This document shows, in pieces, positions 12,113 through 23,038 of a stretch of 64,000 nt of DNA. The stretch lies in NCBI GenBank assembly GCA_028583415.1, contig CM053269.1, positions 39,297,016-39,361,015 on the forward strand, given 5' to 3'. Each line of letters starts with the position of its first letter. Positions within the stretch are counted from its first letter, which is position 1. The notes beneath the pieces were generated by a model. That model was not told the origin of the DNA. It saw only the letters and a list, made by a program, of their open reading frames with translations, and made no database searches. This DNA comes from Protea cynaroides (taxonomy: Eukaryota > Streptophyta > Magnoliopsida > Proteales > Proteaceae). The translations under genes and the position numbers were made by a program.

Positions 12113-12479
12113 TGGGCTTCGGTCATAATTCAATCTCCGATGAATGAATTCTCACTCTCAAGTATGCATAAACGTCAACAATACCTGAGCACCTTATCTG
12201 CATCCAATGTGAAGTCAGGATTGGTGCTACCCTTTCCAAATCCTCTTACACTGTCCTGAGGTGTGGGTCTTGTAGGACTACTGCTTTCACCTCCTTTATC
12301 AGGTTAGGTAAAATCTTCAATGCTACGAACATAAGGGTAAGCTTATGAATCAAGTCTTGCTCCACCGGATCTTCTACTGACTCTAGGATGAGTTGTTCTT
12401 CATTCTCTATCGAGCCAGAAGCTATAGTACATAATGTAGCATTTGTACTAGTTCCTGCTTTAGATTTCTGCATCCACTT

Positions 12480-12830
12480 TCTACTCAGAGCATCTGCTAC
12501 CACATTTTCTTTGTCGGGGTGGTACTGGATGTCACAGTCATAGTATTTTAACAACTCTAACCACCTCCTCCGTCTCATGTTCAAGTCCTTTTATGTAAAG
12601 AGATATGTCAAGCTTTTATGGTCAGACTTGATCTGAAACTTTTCTCCATACAGGTAGTGTCTCCAATTCTTAATTGCATGGATTACTGCAGCCGACTCTA
12701 AGTCGTGCTTAGGGTATTTCTTCTCATGCTCCTTCAATTGTCTTAAAGCATAGGCTACGACATGATCTCCCTGCATTAGCACACACCCTAGCCCCAGACC
12801 AGAGGCATCTATGTATAAGGTGAATGGCAA
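12480..12830 (-). pseudogene. Gypsy RNase H domain
   Basis: LYIDASGLGLGCVLMQ marks the start with the first catalytic Asp. The SDHKSLTYL block and the PDKENVVADALSR end block follow. A stop between 12590 and 12584 splits it. Confidence 0.85.
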
Positions 12831-12839
12831 CCCTAGTGC

Positions 12840-13438
12840 TGGAATATATGGGTGCAGAGACCAACTTTGACTTTAGAGTCTTGAAACATTCTTCACATTT
12901 ATCTGTCTACAGCTTAGTGAGTGGTACAACAATTCTAGAGTAATCATCTACAAATCTTCTATAATATCCGGCTAGGCCCAAGAAGCTACGAATTTCAGTA
13001 ACTGTCTTTGGTGCTTCCCATCCTACTATGACTGCTATCTTGCTTGGATCCATTTTGATTCCTTCTGCAGATACCACGTGACCCAAGAAGGCCACTTCAT
13101 CCAACCAAAATTCACACTTCTTGAATTTTGCATAGAGCTTCTCTCTTCTTAGCTGCAGTAAGGCCACTCTCAAGTGCATTGTGTGTCTCTTTGTCCTTGG
13201 TGTAAACCAATATGTCATCATTTAATGTGATGACAAATGTGTCCAGCATGTCATGGAATACTCGATTCATCAGTTCCATAAATGATGCAGGTGTATTGGT
13301 CAGTCCAAATGACATTACAAGGAACTCGTAGTGCTCATACCTTGTCTTAAAAGCCGTCTTGGGAATGTCCTTCTCCTTGGTCTTGAGTTGGTGATACCCT
13401 AACCTAAGATCAATCTTTGAGAAGATATTGGAAACTTA
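12840..13438 (-). pseudogene. Gypsy reverse transcriptase domain, truncated and frameshifted
   Basis: Two overlapping frames (13315-13112 and 13221-12907) together cover the RT core. The fragment starts just before the RLGYHQL region. The SFGLTNTPASF block is clear. The catalytic box reads LNDDILVY, which keeps the two aspartates but has lost the usual preceding residues. The FLGHVVS and FLGLAGYYRRF blocks follow. Confidence 0.85.
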
Positions 13439-13439
13439 T

Positions 13440-14825
13440 TATCATACCCCGATTCCGCACTATTCAGAATTGATGAACCGCTAATAAATCAACGGTTCAA
13501 CCAGGATCTCGAATAGGGTGTGTCCGTTTGCTTAAACCATACACATCCACAATAAAAAATCAGAATAAATACACGATAGCGCAAGTCTTTAATATTAAAT
13601 GAACTGAGAGTCTAGCTGTAAAGTAAATAAATTATCCAATTATCTCCCAAAAGGACTAAGACATAAATTAAAATAATTAAATCAATTACATTGTCTGTAT
13701 AACTTAAACCAAATCTAATAAAAAACACAGGAGTTGTACTCGCATGATGAATCATGAGACTCCATCATCACTTCTGCCTCCATTGCCGCCGCATGCCCAT
13801 ATGTTGGAGCATTCATATAATCTTCCACTGTCGTACTTGCATCATCAACTAAAAATATTTGAATTTAAAAAGGGTGAGCACACATCACGGCTCAGTGAGC
13901 AAACAAAACAATGCAACTAACATATGCATGCATTCAATTCATATCTTTGGTCTGGTTCATAAGTTTACAATGTGTAATAGAAAGGATAGATGGCCGCCGC
14001 ACCTCTATACACGAATGTATGGAACCACCCAATGGATCAAACACCATTGTCGCCCCCACATGCACCCACCATGGAATAGAGATAGAGCTAAAGTGTTTAG
14101 GACCGTACCGCATCACACTTCCCCTGATGCTCTACCCATACCAACACGTAAGCCCCTGTTGGCGAGGGCTTACAAACTGGGCTCACAACTAACCAATCCT
14201 AATGTCAAACAGTGTATCCAAGACCTCACCCCAGCATCCCTCAATACGTCCATAGAGATAGAGCTAAGGCCCCCCGATAGAGTCAGAGACTATACGGTCC
14301 GAGACTACCTCCCCTGATGCCCTACGACGTAATAGTTCTGTTAAGGTAATGGTGATACGACGATGTTAGTGGACAAGACTTGAGTAGAGATAGAGCTAGA
14401 GTCTGGTGACCAGGATGAACCACAGTGTCACGTCCTCCCCCTGATGCTCCACTCGCATCAAGTACACTAACCACACACATACATTCACATGCATATTCCT
14501 AGCATCATCATCATCATCATGTTATAAATAAACAGAATTAAATATGCATGAACAGTAATAACATGAATAGTAGATGACATGTGATATGCACATTACAATC
14601 ATACAAATATAGAATCATTCATGGTATTGGACTCAATAAACAAAAATAGTTTATTATTAGCCAATTAGTTTAGGTCTTGTTCCCTCACCTTTAATTGAGT
14701 GTAGATCCTCGTTCAAGCTTTATGAATCACTTTTAAATCAATAGAAAGACCTAACAAGTCAATAGATTTTAATTAGAATTAATTCTGTTAAATTTAGACT
14801 AACAGAAACTGTAGGGTCGTAGGTA
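13440..14825 (-). mobile_element. Chromovirus-family LTR, truncated (copy B)
   Basis: Its minus-strand end, GGGGTATGATA at 13440, matches the end of LTR D (GGGGTGTGACA at 50060). It carries the conserved 134-nt exon and the same subrepeats. The first 900 or so bases of the LTR are missing; the break is where copy C starts in the opposite direction. It touches the truncated RT at 13438, so gag, protease and primer-binding site were lost, or it belongs to another element of the family. Confidence 0.65.
13715..13848 (-). CDS. Conserved small exon inside chromovirus LTR (copy B)
   Basis: The acceptor TATTTTTAG is followed by exactly 134 nt, open to TAG at 13715-13717. The core reads TTVEDYMNAPTYGHAAAM, with SHDSSCE further on. 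By my alignment it matches copy A at 20 of 43 full codons with no gap. An upstream segment ending at a GTGAGG donor (about 14700) corresponds to exon 2 of copy C but contains a stop in that frame. Confidence 0.45.
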
Positions 14826-15134
14826 GTGTAAGACCCGCACTCCATAAACCTGGTCTAAACCTTGATTTCATGTCGTAGCAGGTCTTCCGATCATCACCAG
14901 GCCAGACGAGAAGAACGGATGACAAACATGTACGAAATTGGATCAAAGACGGTCAAATAAGTGTCATTTTATGTTGACCGATCGATGGTACCGGTCTTGG
15001 TACCGGTCGACCGGTCAACTCTGTGCAGTTGACTACGGAGATCCGGAATTGGATCTCTGCGGGTCCCACTTTCCTAAACCCTAATACCTGAACCTTCCTA
15101 ATCCTAATAGGGTTACTAAACCCTAATCCTAGCC

Positions 15135-15142
15135 TATATAAA
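15135..15142 (+). promoter_or_regulatory. TATA box of LTR C
   Basis: TATATAAA lies about 310 bp from the LTR start, followed by a CT- and A-rich leader. A GTAAGTG donor is at 15287. The first ATG downstream (near 15200) opens a frame of only about 22 codons that stops before the donor. Confidence 0.5.
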
Positions 15143-15812
15143 CACCTCTAAACCTTCTCAAATCCTTTCCATCATCTCTCACAAACCCTAGAGAAGAGAA
15201 TGAGGTGGGAGAAGGAGAAGGAGCTAGGAAGAAGAAGGAAGTGCCGCCATTGCCGTTCGACGACGCTCACCTTACGCTAGTCGACGGTAAGTGTTTTAAT
15301 CATTCTTCTTACTCTATGACTCTAGGATAGTTGTATGGGTGGATCAATACCATGTAAAACAGGTATTGATCTAAAATCTTAATTGGCCATTAAACCTAAT
15401 TTGCCGTCAAATCCTAGATTCGAGTTCTAGGATGATATTCGTCGAAACTAGACTTGAATGAGTTGGAGATAACTCTAACTCAAAGCTCAGACTTAGAATG
15501 GATAGGAGAAACCTTGGAAACCATGGAGAATGATCGATGGCAGTCGAAAAACCCAAAGTATGGTCTTTCGGAGACATACCGGTCGATTATACCGGTTACA
15601 CCCTGTGCGATCAGTTTGTTGCCACCGGTACCTTCCGGGGGGGCTGGTCTGTGGGGACCGGCTGATCATACCGGTCGCCAGATTTCCCCACAGAGCTGCG
15701 ACGGGTACATGCCACCGGTCAGCTCTGTGAGTGTATTCTTGAAATCTCATTGGTTTTTCGACCAACGTGAAACCCCAAGAAACTATTCTAATGAAACCCT
15801 AATATTATGTAG

Positions 15813-15872
15813 GACTTTGTGATAACACATTTGGATCTTGCGACGTGGAGCAAGCTATCAAACGAGCATCAG
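15813..15872 (+). CDS. Putative middle exon of LTR-embedded transcript (copy C)
   Basis: A 60-nt stretch sits between an acceptor (TTATGTAG) and a donor (GTAAGG). In the phase set by the terminal exon it is open: CDNTFGSCDVEQAIKRAS. Joined to the exon at 16740 it completes a split Asp codon. LTR A keeps a matching segment ending at a donor at 9751-9752, with the same LCD start and AS end in the same phase but a shorter middle. Confidence 0.4.
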
Positions 15873-16059
15873 GTAAGGGAATCTGACCTAAACCCTAATA
15901 ATTAATGGACAGTAAATCATTGTTAATAACCTGAATATATATGATGTGATGTTTGTGCATATTCACATGCCATCCTTTACTTTCAATTATTATTATTGTT
16001 CATGCATAATAGGATGTGATTGTTAGGCATGTGATTGTTTTCGTTGGTGTGTGGAGTGG

Positions 16060-16560
16060 GGCATGGGGCCTGGGATCATTCCTCACACTGGCACTTTTGT
16101 AGTGTTCTATTTCAACATGCTTGGTACGGGTAGGGTATCAGGATAAGGTCGTGGTACGGTGGTCTCCGATGTTGATGTTGGCCTGGCCATGGTTATGTGG
16201 CACTGTGGTCTCTGATGCCGACGTTGGCTTGTCCATGATGCTTTAGCTCTATCTCTATGCCATAGTGAGTTATGTTGGGATAGGATCTACCTGCGTATTG
16301 TTCTATCATAGAGTGTTAGTTGCGGATAGGGTATCAGGGGAGGTACGAGGATACCTTAGCTCTATCTCTATGCCATAGACGGCTGTGCTGGGATAGAGCC
16401 TACATTGATGACATATAGGATTGGTTAGTTGCGAGCCCCGGCCAGTAGGGGCTTAGGTACTGGTATGGGTAGGGTATCAGGGGAGGTACGGGGATACCTT
16501 AGCTCTATCTCTATTCCATGAAGGGTGCATGTGGGCCGGTGGTGGTGTGATCTACTATGC
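16060..16560 (+). repeat. Subrepeats in LTR C intron
   Basis: Units of about 130 bp share GGGTATCAGG(G)GAGGTACG and TAGCTCTATCTCTATGCCAT motifs, with at least three copies near 16130-16270, 16325-16380 and 16465-16520. Confidence 0.65.
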
Positions 16561-16739
16561 GGTGCCACACACTCGTGTATAGAGGTGCGGGGGCCACCAA
16601 ACCTTTCTATAGCACATTATAAACTTAAACCAGACCACAGCATAAAATGATTGTTACTCATGCATAATATTATGAAACTGTCTGATTGTCTTACTGAGCT
16701 AAGTTGTGAGTTCACCCTTTGTATATACATTGTTTTTAG

Positions 16740-16873
16740 ATGTTGATGCAGGTTACATGGTGGATGACTATATGAACGCTCTGGCGTATGGTGGTGCTGC
16801 TGCTTTGGGTGTGCAGGCAGGAGAGGACGAGCATGACGTTTCATGCGAGTGCCCTTTCTACGTGTACCTTTGA
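16740..16873 (+). CDS. Conserved small exon inside chromovirus LTR (copy C)
   Basis: The acceptor TGTTTTTAG is followed by exactly 134 nt, open to TGA at 16871-16873. The core reads VDAGYMVDDYMNALAYGG, with DEHDVSCEC near the end. Compared with copy A there are about ten synonymous third-base changes and no indel. The stop codon differs (TGA against TAG) at the same position. Confidence 0.45.
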
Positions 16874-16899
16874 ATATGCCCTCATCAACACACGAGTTG

Positions 16900-18894
16900 G
16901 AACATAGCCATGCAAAAGGATGATTTCTGTCACCTACTTGGTGGTTGACATACCATTAAGTCATAATCTCATCTTATGTCAGCCATGCCATAATTCTCTA
17001 TGGACCTGTGTTTCGACTTTCTATCTTGTCATGAAGTTCCCCACTGAATTTGGGGAAATAAGATGTAAAGTAAATCAAAAGCTATCTTGGCACTGCTATG
17101 TAATCGACTTGGAAGCCAGCAAGAACAAGCTTCTAACTCAGAGTATAATGATTGAAGACTTTAGAGATGAATTAACATAAGACCGTGGGACTGTTTTGGA
17201 AGAACTCATCCAAGTCCCCATCTCAGAGGATTCACATTAGAGATATTTCTAAATTGGATCATCTGTTCAGGGTAAACATTGGGAAGATTTAATTAACTTC
17301 CTCAATGCCAACCTAGATGTCTTTGCATGGTCAGTATCAGACATACCGGGCATCTCAAGAAATCTGATGGAGCATAAGCTCACAATGGACAAGAGATTCA
17401 AGCCTGTACAACAAAAAAAAAAAGAAAATTTTCTCTTGGACGTGAAGTCATCATTAAGCAAGAAGTTGACAAACTCCTAGTGGTAGGGTTCGTTTGGGAA
17501 GTCAAATACCCACAATGGGTATCAAATGTTGTGATGGTACCAAAATCCAATGGAAGATGGTGCCAAAATCCAATTGAAAATGGTGCATATGTTTGACTTT
17601 ACCAACTTAAACAAAGTCTAACCTAAAGAATACTAACCTCTCCCTCGAATAAATAATTTGATCGATGCAACGGCAGGTCATGAAATGTTAACCTTTATGG
17701 ATGCATACTTAGGCTACAATCAGATCAAGTTGCACTAGCCTGATGAGGAGAGTACATCCTTTATAACAAAAAATGAGCTATACTACTATTCCGTAATGCC
17801 CTTTGGCTTGAAGATGCGGGGCAACATATCAATGGCTGATAAATAAGGTTTTTGAGAACTAGATCAGTAAAAATATAGAAGTTTATGTAGACGACTTCTT
17901 AATCAAGAGCAAGAAGAGTTCAAGTCATCTAGACGACTTGAAAGAAGTATTGGAAGTCCTCCGAGGTCATCAAATAAAGTTAAATCCAACAAAGTGAGCC
18001 TTTGGAGTATTTTTTTTTTGGCAAATTCTCCAATTTTATGGTCTCCCAATGAGGAATTGAAGCCAATCCAACAATGACCGAGGCCATACTGAACATGTTG
18101 TCCCCAACAAAGCCTAAGTAAATACAAGAGCTTACTGGCGGAGTTGTAGCTCTTGGATGATTTATGTCAAGATTTGTGGTCCGATGCCTCCCATTCTTCA
18201 AGACTTTGAAGGAGGCAAAAAAATTTAATTTGACCAAAGAGTACCAGCAAGCCTTCGATGAGTTGAAGAAGTACATGTCAACTCCTCTGATTTTGACCGT
18301 GCCCAGTGACCAATCTATTACATCAGTGTAGTTTTAATCAAAGAAGAGGAGAAAACCTAGTGGCCAATCTATTACGTCAGTAAAGTTTTACTTGATGTAG
18401 AAACTAGGTATAAACATGTTGAAAAATCGACTCTATCCTTGGTGATGGCAGCTCAAAACCTCAAGTTCATACGATAATAGTGCTACCGACAAGCCACTAA
18501 AGAAGATTCTAGCACGACTAGATATTTTAGGTTGGCTAGTGAATGGGCAGTTGAATTCGACGAGTTTGAAATAAATTACCAACCGAGAACAATTATTATA
18601 GTTTAAGCTTTAGCCAACTTCATATTTGAAATGGCTCCTTACGATATCTCAAAAATCGATAAAAGTTTGGAAACAGAATAGGGGGAGCAGCCTAAGAAGA
18701 ACGTAAAGGGTTCACCATCACCAAAGTGGATCCTACATGTGGATGGATCCTCAAATCCTCAACAGTCAGGGGTAGGAGTTATTCTAACCAGTCTTGAAGA
18801 CTTAAAAATTCAAGTCACCCCTAGATTTGAGTTCGAGACGAAAACCAATGCGGTAAAATATAAAGCGTTATTGGATGGAATCCGGCTTGGGCCC
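16900..18894 (+). pseudogene. Tat-lineage Ty3/gypsy protease-RT-RNase H remnant
   Basis: Plus-strand frames begin near the end of the protease region (16920-17180, with VVDIPLSHNLILC and MKFPTEFGEIR blocks). RT follows (about 17270-17820, with INFLNANLDVFAW, WVSNVVMVPKSNGRW, TFMDAYLGYNQI and YYSVMPFGLK), then a degraded first RNase H (about 18290-18640). A second RNase H begins at 18718. Two RNase H domains in a row are typical of the Tat lineage (Ogre/Retand). Many stops and frameshifts make it dead. No LTR of its own is seen upstream; it abuts LTR C. Confidence 0.8.
18718..18894 (+). pseudogene. Second (archaeal-type) RNase H of Tat gypsy element, start
   Basis: WILHVDGSSNPQQSGVGV followed by LDGIRL is the conserved start of the extra RNase H found in Tat elements. 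The remainder should follow, but the next 220 bases are low-complexity and coding resumes at 19116. Confidence 0.8.
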
Positions 18895-19115
18895 CAGGTT
18901 CCCCCCTTTCGCCACCCCCCCCCCCCCCCCCTCGCTCCCCAATTCCCCACCCACCCACCAAAAACCCCCAAACCAAACCCAAACAAAAAAATTTTCCCCC
19001 CCCCCACCCCAGCCCTCCTTTTTTTTTTTTTTTAAAACACCCCAACAATAATTTAAAAAAAAAAAACCCAACCCCCCCCCCCCCCCCCCCCTTTATTCAA
19101 AGCCCCCCCCCTCTG
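18895..19115. repeat. Low-complexity C/A/T homopolymer tract, possible assembly artefact
   Basis: The tract consists of runs of C (up to about 21), A and T with no ordinary sequence between. Clear gypsy coding sequence stands on both sides in a consistent order, and the gap is close to the length of the missing RNase H part (about 65-75 codons). Confidence 0.7.
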
Positions 19116-19150
19116 GGGACGAGTTGGTCTACATAGATGTTTTATCAAGT

Positions 19151-21120
19151 TTGTGATTCCAAGGTTGACACTAAGAGGGGGGGTGAATCAGTGATCACTA
19201 AAAACTTTCCTACAACTGTGTACACTATCCAGACCAACCACACTATGCTGCCAAGAGCTGACTGGGGTGGTCATTTACACATTTTCCCTGTTAACACGTT
19301 AATACATTTCGTGTAACACACCATGCCACATACCTATAGGTATCCATACTAGAGGCTTGGCCTACCAAGTGTGTACACCCAGACCTGTAACCCACGCACT
19401 TCAAATGTACAACACACACAATCACATCCACAACACAGTATGTCACCTATCACACGCTGTGATGGCTACTCCACGGGATAATACCCTAAATAAGGTTTCG
19501 TATTATACCCAATACACTACTCAAGATGATTTTGCAACTACTACAGCTCAAGTGCTACAACACAAATACATTCCAAGCAACAACTTGGAATCCAAGCAAC
19601 AATCCCAATCCTGTCAAGCCCCTACTTGATAGGTTACAGAGAATAATTAATGAATTGATTACAAACCCTTCCCAGACATCACAAATACTACAACATAGGG
19701 TCTGTGCGCGTGATTACCTTCCCAGCGTGATCACGACATGTGTAGAGTTTACCAAGCAGGCTTTTCTACTACTTTAAAGGTGGTGGGTGAGCTTCTTTAC
19801 TAAAAATGGGAGTTCGACATTCTCCCAATGCTTTTTCACAACTCTAACTTCACTAGATTCTCAAAACACTCTCACACTACCTCTGCCTAGCTCCAGTAAG
19901 GCATAGATGAAGAATAAAGATAGGTAGAGATCAAAGAACATCTCCAAAGTGCTCCATACAAAGGTTTTCAACAAAAAATCACACTTTTTCCTTTCTAGAA
20001 TTTCTCTCAACTGGCTGCGACAGGTAGAGCTTTGAAAATGGAGTTCAGGGGACTTTGAATCACCCCAATCCGAGTTCGGACGGCTAAGATATGGCCATCA
20101 GAAGATTGACCACCAAGATTAGATTAAATGGAAACTTGGGGTCTGATTCGGTGCGCCGCGCCATACTTGAACGTCGCCTTTACTGACCGCTTAGACGCAT
20201 CTATCTCCCATTGATTGGTAAAAAAGGAATCATGTAAAATCGGCCGTCAGATTTGTCAGTAAAAGGCGGGAACTTCTCTGGGCCTTTCGATTATCCAAAA
20301 CGCATCAAGCGATGTCGGGAGTGATTCTAGCCATGTGATTAGGATCTGTACCACCGATGCACCATAGAGACGCCACACTGAATCAAGGATCCACTTTTGT
20401 TTGACGCGAACCACTTTAATAAACTGCATTCAGCCAATAAAAAAGCTCGCGCAAGCATCTTGACAGAACGTTCGAAGAACATTGAATCCCGCCGTTTCTC
20501 TGATCCTCGGATAGGGATCGGACCTTCGTGGTTCTTCTCTGGTCTTTTATTTGGAATCATCACATAATTTCTTTTGAACAAAATACCCCTGATGCACATG
20601 CGGGGGCTTGCGAGGCACGTAGGTGGCTGGCCTTATGGGCATGCGGGCCTGTGAACCTTGCGAGCCTGCGAGGAGCTGGCTGCGCTGCTGCTGCTGACTT
20701 ATGGCATGGCACGTGGGTGCTGTGCACGCGGCTACCTGCTGTGTTGTGCTGTGCTGTGCTACTGGGTAGGGCATGGCTTGGCCTGTGTGCTGGCTAGGCT
20801 GCCTAGGTGGCTGGCCACCTCAGGTGGGACCCACCTAGTCCCACACTCTCTCATCTTTCTCTCTCTACATTCTCACTCTCTATCCTCCTTCTCTTTATAC
20901 ATTCTCTCGCTACATTCTCTCTCTCTTCATTCTCTGTCATATTTCTGGTCTTCAACCATACAAGGAGCTTGTTGATTGTCCACTTTGACTACTAATTTTT
21001 TACACTGCTTGCAGACAATCTCTCTCCTTCATATCACTCGACCAAGTTTGCCAATAATAACAACACACTCTATACTGCTCATAAGCTCATAACTGCTCAA
21101 TATGCCCAAGGTTCTAACAA
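19151..21120 (-). repeat. 3' LTR of Sirevirus 1
   Basis: On the plus strand it starts TTGTGATTCC and ends TTCTAACAA, with a pyrimidine tract (PPT complement) right after it. It matches 26578-35760 once the CACTA element and the N run are removed. The interior carries a GC-rich ladder of TGCGGGCCTG-like words (20590-20790) and TCTCTC-rich stretches. Confidence 0.9.
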
Positions 21121-21133
21121 TCTCCCCTTTTGG
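21121..21133 (-). promoter_or_regulatory. Polypurine tract of Sirevirus 1
   Basis: CCAAAAGGGGAGA on the minus strand, immediately before the 3' LTR. It serves as the plus-strand DNA primer in reverse transcription. Confidence 0.8.
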
Positions 21134-21374
21134 AATTGTTGGCAATCCACACAAAATATCTGCTCACTGTAACACTGCATGGCTGTAACATTGCCACTGC
21201 CTTTCTCCCCCTTTGACAACAAGCCCAAAGGGCATATAAACATGAGAAATGCGCCCCTTTCATCCAAACTCCCCCTGCATAGACTCACCTATAGGAGTGC
21301 CCACCACATTTTTCCAATCCTATAGATGAAATGGGATGCTATGTAGCCATCAACTCCCTCTACACATGTGCCAT

Positions 21375-21956
21375 CTACAATGTGCCAAGAGTCACCACTC
21401 CTAGCTGGTCTCTGAGTCTCTCAAATGTCTCCTTTGGAAGTGCCTTGGTGAAGATGTCTACCACCTGGTCTGCAGTAGGAATGAAGTCCAGTTTCACTTC
21501 CCCTTTAAATAAATTCTCCTTTAAATAATGATATCTAATATCAATGTGCTTAGTTCTGGAGTGCTGCATAGGATTCTTAGAGATGTTTATTGCACTCAAG
21601 TTGTCACATTTAATGACCACTGGCTCTTCACAAGTAACACTGAAATTTAACATTTGTCTTTTCATCCAAATTACCTGAGTGCATGTAGCTGCTGCTACTA
21701 TGTACTCTGCCTTTGCTATAGATAAGAAAACAGACTCCTATTTCTTGTTGTACCATGCTATTAGGCTCTTCCCCAAAAAAAATGCACCACCACTAGTGCT
21801 TTTTATGTCATCAATGCTACCAGCCCAGTCTGCATCTGAAAATACTGTCAATGTGAACCTTCCAGTCTTGGGATATCACATTCCATAATCTATAGTGCCT
21901 TTTAAATACTTGAGTATTCTCTTCACTGCCATTAAGTGAGTCTCCTTTGGTCAAGC
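21375..21956 (-). pseudogene. Copia RNase H region of Sirevirus 1
   Basis: The open part (21665-21375) has CDNLSAINISKNPMQHSRTK and the DIFTKALP end block of copia RNase H. The upstream part (21956-21666, the DADWAG and STSGGA blocks) is interrupted by a stop. Confidence 0.85.
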
Positions 21957-22960
21957 CTAAAATCTGGCCACCAAGCACACTGCTTGTAGAATATCAGGTC
22001 TTGAAGCTGTCAAATACAATAGGCTTCGAATCATTGATTTGTAGAGAGTCTGATCAACAGTTGGAGAGTCATCATTTGAACTCAACTTACAGTTCACTAT
22101 CATTGGTGTCCCCACCAATTTGTTGTCTTCCATCATAAACTTTTTCAACATCTCTTTAGTGTATTTCACTTGAGAAATAAAAATACCATTCTGCTTCTGT
22201 TGAACTTGCAAACCCAAAAAATAAGACAACTCCCCTAACATAGACATCTCAAATTCTGTCCTCATCTTCTCAGCAAACTTTTTGCATAGCTTCTCACAGT
22301 GTCCTCCAAAAATGATGTCATCTGCATAAACAACAACCACCAATTGACTGATGTCTTCTATCATAACATATAAATTACTATCCACTACTCCCCTTTGCAG
22401 ACCCAACTGAAGTAGATAAGTGTCTAATCTTGCATACCAAGCCCTTGGAGCTTGCTTCAAGCCATAAAGTGTCTTTTTCAATCTGTACACCATATCTCCA
22501 TCGTCATTGAACTGGTAACCCTCAGGTTGTTCAATATACACCTCTTCTTCAAGATTACCATTTAAGAATGCAGATTTAACATCCATTTGGTACACCTTGA
22601 ACCCTCTGTGCACTATTGATGCCAAAAACATCCTGATGGACTCAAGTCTTGCCACAAGAGCAAAAGTCTCATCAAAGTCAATCCCTTCCACTTGGGCATA
22701 GCCTTTACATACCAGTCTGGCCTTATTTCTGACAACCTATCCATCTTCATTCAACTTGTTCCTGAAGACCCATTTTGTGCTAATGACATTCTTGTTTGTT
22801 GGCCTTGGAACTAACTCCCATGTATTGTTCTTCTCAATCTGATCAAGTTCTTCATTCACCTTCATCTAGTTTTCATCCTTGCCTGCTTCATATACAGACT
22901 TGGGTTCCACTTTTGACAATAAAGAGAAAGTAGTTGTTTTCATTTTCCTAGTTTGCATTC
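21957..22960 (-). pseudogene. Copia reverse transcriptase of Sirevirus 1
   Basis: A 244-residue open frame (22691-21957) contains MDVKSAFLNG, YGLKQAPRAWY and the catalytic YADD box within VVVYADDIIFGG, then LSYFLGLQV. The N-terminal RT part (22960-22692) is in the same strand but broken. Confidence 0.9.
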
Positions 22961-23038
22961 CTGCATTGGGATCTCCAATCACTTCATGATTTGGATGAAT
23001 CCTTAACCACTTATTGACTTTTGGTCTGCCATCCTTTT

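Larger units (their letters stand above)
10885..13438 (-). pseudogene. Chromovirus Ty3/gypsy pol remnant (RT, RNase H, integrase, chromodomain)
   Basis: On the minus strand the order is reverse transcriptase (about 13438-12840), RNase H (12830-12480), integrase (12110-11540), GPY/F-type integrase tail (11538-11017) and chromodomain (to the TAA at 10885-10887). This order with a C-terminal chromodomain defines chromoviruses, and the wording of the tail is closest to the Tekay/Del group. Stops and frameshifts break it at several points. The gag and protease part is missing: the RT is cut at 13438 where an LTR of the same family begins. It is non-coding now. Confidence 0.85.
14826..16873 (+). 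mobile_element. Chromovirus-family LTR, 3'-truncated (copy C)
   Basis: It starts TGTAAGACCCGCACTCC on the plus strand, head to head with copy B. It runs through a TATA box, a leader, two donors, an internal exon, subrepeats and the conserved terminal exon. It stops just after that exon, where Tat-lineage gypsy sequence begins. The last 280 or so bases seen in copies B and D are missing. It is the most complete view of the putative spliced unit. Confidence 0.65.

Noticed and set aside
18810..19071. Gly/Trp- or Pro-rich frames near 18.9 kb
   Set aside because: Translation of the C/A/T homopolymer tract.
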